From the NCBI GenBank assembly GCA_007116495.1, contig SKIJ01000101.1, positions 1-33,971 of the forward strand: 33,971 nucleotides of DNA, in the 5' to 3' direction. Below the pieces are notes generated by a model. It made no database searches. It saw nothing but the letters and a program-made list of their open reading frames with translations, and was not told where the DNA came from. The translations under genes and the position numbers were made by a program. Source of the stretch: Cryomorphaceae bacterium. Its GTDB lineage: Bacteria > Bacteroidota > Bacteroidia > Flavobacteriales > Schleiferiaceae. This document shows, piece after piece, positions 1 to 7,023 of this stretch (position 1 is the stretch's first letter; the number at the start of each line of letters is the position of its first letter).

Positions 1-189
1 GGCCCCATCGGATTTCCAAGTATTACCGCGATCAATGCAGTGCTCAACGCCGATCAACACGATTATTTTTACATGTGTGCCAACCCCGATTCGCCCGGCT
101 ACCACAGCTTTGCGCGCAATAATCGCGAGCACGAACAAAACAAACAACGCTACGTGAAATGGCTACAAAAACAAGGCATTCGACGCTAA
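1..189 (+). CDS. mltG: Endolytic transglycosylase MltG, C-terminal end (partial)
   Basis: The frame is open from the first base to a TAA at 187-189, giving the last 62 residues of a protein whose start lies outside the window. The segment begins GPIGFPSITAINAVLN and continues to DYFYMCAN, which matches the end of the YceG/MltG domain (family consensus around GPI..P...ai.a.lnp...dylYf). MltG is an inner-membrane lytic transglycosylase that cuts nascent peptidoglycan strands. The catalytic Glu lies upstream and cannot be seen. The gene overlaps the next one by 31 bp in another frame, which suggests co-transcription. The assignment rests on a short C-terminal piece, but the motif is distinctive. 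Confidence 0.82.
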   Translation, partial: GPIGFPSITAINAVLNADQHDYFYMCANPDSPGYHSFARNNREHEQNKQRYVKWLQKQGIRR

Positions 190-1082
190 TCATTCTTTTA
201 CTTACGCAATTAGCACTGCAGGCACAGGATTCGCTCAGCGAACGTTTTTTTACACCTTCTGATACACTAAACAAACAGCGACTCAATACATTAGTCATTG
301 GATCAGGTGCTGCGGGTGCTGTTACCCTCACAGGTTTATATCAACTTTGGTATGCCGATTACCCCCGCACTTCCTTTCAATTAACCAATGACAATCGCGA
401 TTGGTTGGGTATGGATAAATTCGGACATGCAACAACAGCTTACTATACAGCCGTAACAGGCATTCGAGCTATGCGCTGGGCAGGTGTTGACAACAAAAAG
501 GCCATCTGGTACGGTGCACTCCCCGGCTGGCTGTTTTTAACCACTGTAGAAGTCTTCGACGGTTTAAGTAAAGAATGGGGGTTTTCTTTTGGCGATATTG
601 CTGCCAATACGGCTGGATCTGCATTAGCTGTGACACAAGAAGCCTTGTGGCAAGAACAAAAAATTATGCTTAAGTTTTCCTTTCACGAAAGTCCTTACCG
701 CGAAAGACGACCAGAAATGCTCGGCGAATCTTTATGGTCTTCGTGGCTAAAAGACTATAACGGACAAACATATTGGCTGTCGGTCAGTCCAGGTAGTTTT
801 GGCTGGGATGTTTGGCCTGAGTGGCTTTGCCTATCTGCAGGCTACAGCGGACGTGGCATGATTACCGGGGATGCAAGCAACCAATCCACAATGCAACAAT
901 TCGCAGACCTTGAACGTGCACCGCAATTTTATGCTTCTCTAGACATAGACCTCACCAAACTACCAGTTAAAAATAAAATTTTGCGCAGCGTTCTCCAAGC
1001 CATTAATGTCATCAAACTACCTTTCCCGGCAGTAGAATTCTCTCCTAATAGAGGATTTAATGCACATGGAATCTACTTTTAG
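159..1082 (+). CDS. DUF2279 family protein (YfiM-like), exported
   Basis: The protein has 307 residues. Residues 1-23 form a cleavable signal peptide with a leucine-rich core ending in ALQAQ. A second hydrophobic, glycine/alanine-rich stretch at about 43-62 is followed by LYQLWYADYPRTSF. The segment around residues 85-135 (MDKFGHATTAYY, then a Trp/Gly-rich helix and KEWGFSFGDI) is the conserved core of DUF2279, annotated in Bacteroidota as a predicted periplasmic or membrane-associated protein. No catalytic role is established. The ATG at 159 lies inside mltG and is preferred because it places the signal peptide at the N terminus. The overlap argues for translational coupling with mltG and hence an envelope role, which is inference. 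Confidence 0.8.
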   Translation: MATKTRHSTLIILLLTQLALQAQDSLSERFFTPSDTLNKQRLNTLVIGSGAAGAVTLTGLYQLWYADYPRTSFQLTNDNRDWLGMDKFGHATTAYYTAVTGIRAMRWAGVDNKKAIWYGALPGWLFLTTVEVFDGLSKEWGFSFGDIAANTAGSALAVTQEALWQEQKIMLKFSFHESPYRERRPEMLGESLWSSWLKDYNGQTYWLSVSPGSFGWDVWPEWLCLSAGYSGRGMITGDASNQSTMQQFADLERAPQFYASLDIDLTKLPVKNKILRSVLQAINVIKLPFPAVEFSPNRGFNAHGIYF

Positions 1083-1245
1083 CGATGCAAACAACCTTTC
1101 AACAAGTTGAAACAACGAAAAAAAACATTGATGCTGTTGATATTTAGATTACTGTTTAAAGATATTTTTCATTCGATATTAACAAATATTTTAAATCATA
1201 ATCCTTATATTATCAGCAAGTTTAACGTTTAAAAATTACACAATA

Positions 1246-1527
1246 ATGAACAAGAAAGAATTAAAAACAAAAGCATCACAAACTATTGATGACGTATCTG
1301 CAAAATTAGACGAGCTTAAAAAGAAACGCGAGGAAGTTTCTAAGGATGCGCACGAAAAATACGACTCAGCCATTGCTGATTTAGAAAAGAGAAAGAGCGA
1401 TCTTGAAGACAAATTTTCGGAGATGAAAAGTGCCTCTGATGAAACCTTCGAAAAAGCTAGTAATGCCTTTTCTGAGGCCTCAGAGTCCTTTAAAGAAGGG
1501 TTTGAAAAATTGACCAACTGGTCATAA
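1246..1527 (+). CDS. Small coiled-coil protein, function unknown
   Basis: This 93-residue protein is very rich in Lys, Glu, Ser and Ala, with no Cys, no signal peptide and no membrane segment. Charged heptad-like spacing runs through almost the whole length (for example AKLDELKKKREEVSKDA and ADLEKRKSDLEDKF), so a long helix or coiled coil is expected. A second, less charged helix follows (ASNAFSEASESFKEGFEKL). The upstream 160 bp is very AT-rich. An intrinsic terminator lies 23 bp after the stop, so this is probably a monocistronic unit. I do not recognise a family. It resembles small stress or apolipoprotein-like amphipathic proteins only in composition. The minus-strand frame over the same bases is a mirror artefact. 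Confidence 0.65.
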   Translation: MNKKELKTKASQTIDDVSAKLDELKKKREEVSKDAHEKYDSAIADLEKRKSDLEDKFSEMKSASDETFEKASNAFSEASESFKEGFEKLTNWS

Positions 1528-1549
1528 CCACTACTCCCGCATAAAACAG

Positions 1550-1576
1550 AAAACCCCGAATTTATCGGGGTTTTTT
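1550..1576 (+). terminator. Intrinsic terminator, probably bidirectional
   Basis: A perfect 10-bp stem (AAAACCCCGA / TCGGGGTTTT) with a 5-nt loop is followed by a T-run on the plus strand. It sits between the convergent coiled-coil gene and the DUF6952 gene. On the minus strand the same hairpin is followed by a T-rich stretch, so it can serve both. Confidence 0.88.
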
Positions 1577-1625
1577 ATTGAAACTTATGCCCGTCATCTC
1601 AACGACTAAACACATAAACATCAAT

Positions 1626-1880
1626 CTATTCAATTGCCGCCTGAACACGTTTCATAAACGCATTCAAAGCTTCTTTCTCGGGTGTTCCGTTTTTGATTTC
1701 TTGATTCACCTCAAGAGCGCCGTAGAGGTTGGAGACCAGTTCACCGATAACTTCGAGTTCTTCGTCTTTGATACCACGAGCGTCGGCAAAATTCTCGAGT
1801 ACTTCCAAGGTTTCGTGGATATAGTCTTCGTCGTTTTCCTTGATGAAACCAAGGGTGTGCTTAATGATTGGTAATCTCAT
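1626..1880 (-). CDS. DUF6952 family small protein
   Basis: The protein has 84 residues, is acidic and predicted helical, with no signal peptide. It begins MRLPIIKHTLGFI and carries the conserved-looking core DEELEVIGELVSNLYGALEV, followed by GTPEKEALNAFMKRV. From memory this is the small Bacteroidota family (DUF6952) that is usually encoded directly after a thioredoxin-like gene. That is the arrangement here: its start overlaps the 3' end of the thioredoxin gene by 20 bp. No biochemical role is known to me. The coupling implies a partner or accessory role in the same redox process (inference). Confidence 0.75.
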   Translation of the reverse strand: MRLPIIKHTLGFIKENDEDYIHETLEVLENFADARGIKDEELEVIGELVSNLYGALEVNQEIKNGTPEKEALNAFMKRVQAAIE

Positions 1881-2172
1881 CGATCATGCGTGTTAAGAGT
1901 TGTCCTTTACTTCCTGCTTCTTCATTGATTAATTTACCGTCTACAAACGAGGCAAACGTTGGTAAATTACTCACATTGGCCAATTTTCTGCTTTCAGGAT
2001 ACTTCTCAGCATCGGCATAAACGAATACCACGCCTTCGGTTTCTCCGGCCAAGCGCTTGAATTTCGGCTTAATCATTCGGCAGTTGCCGCACCAAGTAGC
2101 GCCGTATTGTACCAATACTTTCTTATTGTCTTTGACAATGTCCGCGAGATTGTCTTCGTTTAATTCTTTCAT
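1861..2172 (-). CDS. Thioredoxin family protein (CGNC active site)
   Basis: This 103-residue cytoplasmic thioredoxin fold has no signal peptide. The redox site is WCGNC (C28 and C31), preceded by VLVQYGAT and followed by RMIKPKFK. The cis-proline is P71 in NLPTF. The canonical CGPC of TrxA is changed to CGNC; the middle residue tunes redox potential in this superfamily, so it may be a dedicated reductase rather than the general thioredoxin. It overlaps the downstream DUF6952 gene by 20 bp, forming a two-gene operon. A consensus -7 promoter element lies 35 bp upstream of the ATG. Confidence 0.9.
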   Translation of the reverse strand: MKELNEDNLADIVKDNKKVLVQYGATWCGNCRMIKPKFKRLAGETEGVVFVYADAEKYPESRKLANVSNLPTFASFVDGKLINEEAGSKGQLLTRMIDEITNH

Positions 2173-2207
2173 ATTAAATTATGTTTTTAAGTTTCTAATT
2201 GTTGATG

Positions 2208-2215
2208 CAAAAGTA
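2208..2215 (-). promoter_or_regulatory. Bacteroidota -7 element upstream of the thioredoxin gene
   Basis: On the minus strand this reads TACTTTTG, an exact match to the Bacteroidota -7 consensus TAnnTTTG, 35 nt before the thioredoxin ATG. No clear -33 TTTG is present at the expected 19-20 nt spacing. The 14-mer TACTTTTGCATCAA recurs at the wbqC promoter. Confidence 0.55.
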
Positions 2216-2278
2216 CAAATCACCGTTATCTATTTTGAATCATTGTTGACTACGTTATGCTTTGATAAGTAAAATCTA

Positions 2279-4801
2279 TCAATCAAATTGTATAAACCCA
2301 CCCAGTCCAATCATGGCACCAACTTCTCCTGATTCTGGTAAAATGGTTAATCCAACATCAACGCGCAACGCCCGAAATATGTTCTGCAGGGAATACCCAG
2401 TCTCCAAGTAATGATGTCCATTGACATCGTACATCCCATTGACAAACACCTGCTCCTTTACGCCCATCAAACGGGGATAGAAAAACTGGGTGACCAACAG
2501 TTTGCGAAACTCGTAATGCGTCATGGCTTGGACGTATTCGCTTTGGGTAAAAAATGAGTAATACGGCATGAGTCTAAACTGATTGCGCGTATTCATTGGA
2601 GCAAAAATGGTCTGATTGGCCAAGAAGTGCTTGACGTCTTGAAACATTGGATTTGTATTGAAAAACGTTCCCGCAACCACGTTCCAGTCTAAGGTGCCGC
2701 TCACGCCAAAGGAAACAGCCTGTGCGTAGTTAAGCTGCAAATGCGCAAATCCATCAGAGGCATCGTCGTAAACGCCGGTGCGAAACATCACCCCGTACTC
2801 AGCTACGGATGGACCAAGGTTTGGGTTTTTATAGCCATTGTACGAGCGGTAGGTCAATTTTGGACGAAAGGTCATATCTACGCCCAACCTGTAGGCGTTG
2901 TGGGCAACGAGATTGTCTACCGGGTTATTGGGCAGTAGTTCTCTACTTTTAAAAAGCCAACGTTTATCAGAGGTGTTTTCCAACAACGTCCGTCGGTTGG
3001 CATCGGCCATAACGCGGAGTTCAGTTTTTTTATTCCAGTCGTTTTCAAATGCCAGTCCGACATACGTACGTGCATAGAGCTTTTGAAAATTTTGTCCCAG
3101 CAAAAGCGTGTGTAGGGTATTGACAAAATCAAAGATGGGTTGGTTTTCGTCGAACTGCTCCACGAAATGTCCACCTGTTAACGACAGCTTGCGTTTGTAA
3201 CCGTCGTTGTTATGCTTAAACTCCATCCAACCTTTAGCAAAGGTGGAGTTTTCGGAAAGTCCGTACCGCACTTGTCCACCTGCATTGAATTGATACTTTT
3301 TTCTCAGCCAACTCTTATAGGTCATTCTCCCTTGAACAAAATATCCTTCAACGGTATTGTAGCCCAATAAAGTAAGGGGTGAATGCCACCTGAGTTTTCC
3401 GTATTTGCCAATTTCATAGGTAGCGCCCAAAAAGGGATCGAACCATTCAAAGCGCTTGACGTACTCTGTGGTGTCTTCGTTGAGACCTTTGACTTCTGCC
3501 AAACTATCGCCAAAATCATAACCCCGCTGCTCATCGTCCGACAAAGGAATAGGACGCTTATTCAACCATTGCTCTTCCGTCCACTTGGTAGCCAATGAAT
3601 CTACCTTGCGATAGCGATGGGTAACCACTTCGGGATCTTGCTTTTGTTTGCGCTGCTCTTTCTCGATGCGTTTGAGTTCGCGTTTGAGTTCTTTTTTGCT
3701 ATTGACCGTCACAACCGTATCTCTAGCGCTGTGCACAGACGTTCCCTGCTCCTCTTCATCAATTGCCACTTCGATGGCACCAATAGATGTGTTGATGGTG
3801 ATCTCGTATTCGTCAACATTGGCGATGTACGAGTACTCCCCGGCAATGCCCATAATTTTACCCGAGAAATCGATGCGGTGGTTAACAGGCATCCAAATGC
3901 CTTTATCTACCGCTTGGTGCAACTGTTTGATGCGTACATTAAATCCGGTGATATAGGTACTCAAATCCAAACTGTGAATGGCAAAATCGCCATCGCTGAT
4001 GTAAATGGTCCCCGAATAGGTATCCATCCCTTTGGTTTTGGGCGTAACGCTGATTTTAAAAATGGTTCGTCCGTTTTCCTCAAAAGATCCGCGATAGCCG
4101 AAGCGATAATAGAAAAAAGCGTTGGGCGCCAGAGGCGAAACCGCGCCGGCAACCTTGGGGAAGTAAAAACTGGCATTGATGTAAGCATTGGGTGATGGTG
4201 TTTCTGTAGCTACCGTACGCATAGCAACTACTTTTTCAGCTACCGAGTCGGGTTGTTGAAACCTTAGTTCACTAATGCTTTCTGTGGTGAATGTGCGGTT
4301 TATATAAATATCGTCGCGTTCTAATAATCGTCGAAAGACCCTCGGTGCTTCGGTAACTTTTCCTGAACCACGAGTATATACTTTACATGTATAAGCATCA
4401 ACCAACAAACGATGATACTTACTACGTGCGATCGCTTGTCGCATGATTGCATACGCGGGATCTTCCTCCCCCGGTCGCACCTCAATTACACCAAGCTCAG
4501 TGGCATTGCTGTGCATACGCACGTCAAGCTGTTGCCACGCACCACTACCTGTTACCGTCTTCCGTACATTGCTGTAACCCACATATTGAAACACCACCTC
4601 TTCCGTTCTTCCTGAATCCAATTGTAGCTCGTAATATCCTTGGGCATTGGCAGACACCCCTTTTCCCGTATTTGGCACAAATACAGATACGTAAGGTAGT
4701 GTGTCGCCCGCAATATCCGTAACGTAACCATTTATCCCCTGCGACCACAGGCACCGTGATAAGAAAAAAAAAGCTACAGTAATTCTCGCTGAAGAGAGCA
4801 T
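2279..4801 (-). CDS. DUF5686 / carboxypeptidase-like regulatory domain outer-membrane protein
   Basis: The protein has 840 residues. Residues 1-20 form a signal peptide ending in LWSQG. Residues about 22-95 are a CarboxypepD_reg-like beta-sandwich of the kind found at the N terminus of Bacteroidota outer-membrane proteins (INGYVTDIAGDTLPYVSVFV). The middle section (about 105-330) has the DUF5686 pattern (DPAYAIMRQAI, YTCKVYTRGSG, FYYRFGYRGSF). A Lys/Glu-rich stretch follows at about 370-400. The C-terminal half has alternating aromatic strands typical of an outer-membrane beta-barrel and ends in GLGGFIQFD with a terminal aromatic pattern. Length agrees with the family. Function is unknown; surface or outer-membrane location is inferred. 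It appears monocistronic. Confidence 0.85.
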   Translation of the reverse strand: MLSSARITVAFFFLSRCLWSQGINGYVTDIAGDTLPYVSVFVPNTGKGVSANAQGYYELQLDSGRTEEVVFQYVGYSNVRKTVTGSGAWQQLDVRMHSNATELGVIEVRPGEEDPAYAIMRQAIARSKYHRLLVDAYTCKVYTRGSGKVTEAPRVFRRLLERDDIYINRTFTTESISELRFQQPDSVAEKVVAMRTVATETPSPNAYINASFYFPKVAGAVSPLAPNAFFYYRFGYRGSFEENGRTIFKISVTPKTKGMDTYSGTIYISDGDFAIHSLDLSTYITGFNVRIKQLHQAVDKGIWMPVNHRIDFSGKIMGIAGEYSYIANVDEYEITINTSIGAIEVAIDEEEQGTSVHSARDTVVTVNSKKELKRELKRIEKEQRKQKQDPEVVTHRYRKVDSLATKWTEEQWLNKRPIPLSDDEQRGYDFGDSLAEVKGLNEDTTEYVKRFEWFDPFLGATYEIGKYGKLRWHSPLTLLGYNTVEGYFVQGRMTYKSWLRKKYQFNAGGQVRYGLSENSTFAKGWMEFKHNNDGYKRKLSLTGGHFVEQFDENQPIFDFVNTLHTLLLGQNFQKLYARTYVGLAFENDWNKKTELRVMADANRRTLLENTSDKRWLFKSRELLPNNPVDNLVAHNAYRLGVDMTFRPKLTYRSYNGYKNPNLGPSVAEYGVMFRTGVYDDASDGFAHLQLNYAQAVSFGVSGTLDWNVVAGTFFNTNPMFQDVKHFLANQTIFAPMNTRNQFRLMPYYSFFTQSEYVQAMTHYEFRKLLVTQFFYPRLMGVKEQVFVNGMYDVNGHHYLETGYSLQNIFRALRVDVGLTILPESGEVGAMIGLGGFIQFD

Positions 4802-5108
4802 ATTAGTGTTTAGTCGTTAATACTGCTGAATATTTATTCTTTATGGCATTAAAGGTAAGATTAGAATAAACGTCTAATATCATTATTTTTAGACGTTTTC
4901 CGATCTAAATCCATTGTTACTGTTGGTGATTCAGAAGATGGTAAATCGCTTTTTATTTCTTCTTTTCACAACCGTGTATCGCAAAAAGTGTTGCGCGATA
5001 AAAACCAATTCTAAGCTTATTTTTCAAATCTAATTCATTGTTTAGGAATGCTCAGAAGCACTACAATATTAAATATCAAAAATACAATTAATGATCAATT
5101 CAGTCAAC
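4802..5108. other. Intergenic region between wbqC-family and DUF5686 genes
   Basis: This gap of about 300 bp is AT-rich. It holds the inverted repeat listed separately and a weak -7-like TACCTTTA on the minus strand near 4852, which may serve the DUF5686 gene. A start-less plus-strand frame ends at 5012 (reading DSEDGKSLFISSFHNRV), but it has no start codon and no family I recognise. I see no credible gene. Confidence 0.5.
4868..4898. repeat. Perfect 10-bp inverted repeat with 11-nt loop
   Basis: The arms AAACGTCTAA and TTAGACGTTT are perfect reverse complements. The repeat lies between the stop of the wbqC-family gene and the start of the DUF5686 gene. It could be a weak terminator for the former or an operator for the latter. 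Neither strand has a strong T-run after the stem. Confidence 0.5.
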
Positions 5109-5684
5109 TCACCAAACCCCACCCTCATTAGCCAAAAAATCAATAATGGAAAGCACCGTTTGCTCGTTTTGAAACTGACGAGGATATTGAGGTACATTAA
5201 CATCAGTAAAAGCAGTATTTTTTGGGCGACTCCGTAGATCGTTTGGATAGTCTTTTGTCCAATGATTAGTAAACGACAATTGTGTCTTTGGTAATCGCAA
5301 CCATTGTAAAACCTGTTGATGTAATGCTATGTTTAAATCAGCTAAAAAACTGTATCTGCGATGAAATATATCAGCTAGGTCGTCTTCAAGGTAGGCATAA
5401 AAAGGACTGGATCGATATGCCGTACGCAGACTGTGCAGGTGTTCTTCCACCCAATGCTCGCGGTAGCTGATCCGTGCATCTCTTGTGATGACTTTACCTT
5501 TATTTATGACAGGTACCGACAAGCGAACAATTTTTTGCGGACCATCAATCAGGCAGCGACTGTGTATACTTTGTCTTGGGAGTGTATCATAAAGTTCCAA
5601 GATTGGTGCTTCAGCTTTCAAATACGCCATATACCAATCCACGGGTGCAAGAAAGGGTAAACTAAATACTGTGGCGTTGTGCAT
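5109..5684 (-). CDS. WbqC family protein
   Basis: The protein has 191 residues and no signal peptide. It begins with the WbqC-like pattern FSLPFLAPVDWYMAYLKA, where family members have a conserved ylapi.yf...... core. It continues with the family's RCLIDGPQKIVRLSVPV, basic RDARIS, and HLHSLRTAYRSSPFYAYLED segments. Length agrees with the family (about 200 aa). WbqC-like genes were first noted in O-antigen clusters, and their biochemical function is not settled. Here there is no glycosyltransferase neighbour. A -7 element lies 15 bp upstream of the ATG, so it is probably transcribed alone. Confidence 0.85.
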   Translation of the reverse strand: MHNATVFSLPFLAPVDWYMAYLKAEAPILELYDTLPRQSIHSRCLIDGPQKIVRLSVPVINKGKVITRDARISYREHWVEEHLHSLRTAYRSSPFYAYLEDDLADIFHRRYSFLADLNIALHQQVLQWLRLPKTQLSFTNHWTKDYPNDLRSRPKNTAFTDVNVPQYPRQFQNEQTVLSIIDFLANEGGVW

Positions 5685-5699
5685 GATTTAAATTTGATG

Positions 5700-5707
5700 C
5701 AAAAGTA
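5700..5707 (-). promoter_or_regulatory. Bacteroidota -7 element upstream of the wbqC-family gene
   Basis: The minus strand reads TACTTTTG, an exact TAnnTTTG match, 15 nt before the ATG at 5684, so the leader would be about 10 nt. It lies in the 14-mer TACTTTTGCATCAA that is also present at the thioredoxin promoter. Confidence 0.6.
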
Positions 5708-5840
5708 TATGCTACGCTTTGCGAATGAGACATTAAAATCGTGATTTGAACAACAACAACAAAATGACGTCACCTGATTGACCGTTCCACTTTGAACTCA
5801 TACCAAAGATTTCTGTTTACATATATAATAACAAAATCGA

Positions 5841-5871
5841 TTTGATAATGACGATTTGACACTTAATTTAG
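5841..5871 (+). promoter_or_regulatory. Promoter of the VWA/AAA operon
   Basis: A -33 TTTG (5841-5844) is followed by a 19-nt spacer and TAATTTAG (5864-5871), one mismatch from TAnnTTTG. The predicted transcript starts near 5877, about 45 nt before the ATG at 5923. This is why the upstream in-frame TTG at 5875 is not chosen as the start. Confidence 0.55.
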
Positions 5872-5922
5872 CTGTTGCATTCAAATCTTTTAACACCAAA
5901 TCACGTTACACAACCACTACTT

Positions 5923-7023
5923 ATGCGGTACTCATTTAAACCATACATTGAGCCTAACAAGTCTAATTTCGAAAAACTGTTTGACGTTTTTAAAGAACTG
6001 ATCTTGTACACATCCGGTGATGTTGAAGAAGCATTGGACTGGTTGGACGAACTCAACAAACAATACAACATTTCCGACCCCGACTACACCATAGATGATT
6101 TTGTTGATGAATTAAAAGAGCGCGGCTTTCTTCGTGAGGAAATCGAAACGCCCGGTGGTACCCCTACCCGCTCCATTTCTGAAAAAACCGAACGATTGCT
6201 GCGACGTTCAGCCATGAATAAAATATTTGGCAAACTGAAAAAAAGTCGAGCAGGTAATCACAAAACATCTTTTAATGGCAGCAGCACCGACGAAAGCGAT
6301 GGCACCAGACCGTATCAGTTTGGCGATGCAATCGAACACATCGATATGCAACAAAGTATGAGAAACGCCGCCGTCCGTGGTGGTCTCGACAACCCCGGCC
6401 TGCTACCTGAGGACTTAGAAGTGCGGCAATCGCACCACCAAACCTCCGTATCAACTGTACTGATGATCGACATCAGTCACAGTATGATTTTATACGGTGA
6501 AGATCGCATCACTCCGGCAAAACGAGTAGCGTTGGCATTGAGTGAACTGATCACCACGAGGTATCCGAAAGACAGCTTAGACATCATCGTATTTGGCAAT
6601 GACGCTTGGCCGGTTCCGCTTAAAGAACTACCCTATTTACGCGTTGGGCCGTACCACACCAATACCGTTGCCGGATTGCAATTGGCCATGAATATTCTCG
6701 GTCGAAAACGCACCGGAAACAAGCAAATCATGATGATTACCGACGGGAAACCTTCATGTATTTTAGAGCCCGATGGTTCATACTATAAGAACAGCATGGG
6801 GCTGGATGACTACATCGTCAACAAGTGCCTTCACAAAGCAGCCGAATGTAAAAAACTGGGAATACCCATTACCACATTCATGATTGCTCAGGATCCGTAC
6901 CTCATGCAATTCATCGATTCATTCACCAGCGTCAATGGTGGCAAGGCACTGTTTACCGGTCTCGATGGACTTGGAGAAATTGTCTTTCACGATTACGAAA
7001 AAAACCGAAAAAATAAATTATGA
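5923..7023 (+). CDS. VWA domain protein partnered with AAA ATPase
   Basis: The protein has 366 residues from the ATG at 5923; a TTG at 5875 would add 16 poorly convincing residues. It has no signal peptide, so it is cytoplasmic. Residues about 1-110 are a helical, charged N-terminal region. Residues about 175-350 are a von Willebrand A domain with an intact MIDAS: D183-x-S185-x-S187 (DISHS), Thr at about 246-248, and D274 in TDG. The arrangement resembles the ChlD/BchD-like or CoxE-like half of MoxR/VWA pairs, in which the AAA ring remodels a target recruited by the VWA protein. The stop overlaps the AAA start in ATGA at 7020-7023, so the two are translationally coupled. The client is unknown. 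Confidence 0.88.
   Translation: MRYSFKPYIEPNKSNFEKLFDVFKELILYTSGDVEEALDWLDELNKQYNISDPDYTIDDFVDELKERGFLREEIETPGGTPTRSISEKTERLLRRSAMNKIFGKLKKSRAGNHKTSFNGSSTDESDGTRPYQFGDAIEHIDMQQSMRNAAVRGGLDNPGLLPEDLEVRQSHHQTSVSTVLMIDISHSMILYGEDRITPAKRVALALSELITTRYPKDSLDIIVFGNDAWPVPLKELPYLRVGPYHTNTVAGLQLAMNILGRKRTGNKQIMMITDGKPSCILEPDGSYYKNSMGLDDYIVNKCLHKAAECKKLGIPITTFMIAQDPYLMQFIDSFTSVNGGKALFTGLDGLGEIVFHDYEKNRKNKL

Noticed and set aside
1236-1517. 93-aa minus-strand frame opposite the coiled-coil gene
   Set aside because: The reverse of a Lys/Glu/Ser-rich gene gives a Phe/Ser/Leu-rich frame by codon complementarity; the terminator orientation and upstream AT-rich region favour the plus strand.
3617-4195. 192-aa plus-strand open frame
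   Set aside because: It lies wholly antisense within the well-supported DUF5686 gene, with no domain or start context of its own.
4870-5012. Start-less plus-strand frame reading DSEDGKSLFISSFHNRV near its end
   Set aside because: It has a protein-like composition but no start codon, no recognisable family and only about 47 codons; too little to call a pseudogene.
5109-5684. Part of an O-antigen cluster because of the WbqC name
   Set aside because: No glycosyltransferase, flippase or sugar-nucleotide gene is nearby; WbqC-like genes are scattered in Bacteroidota.
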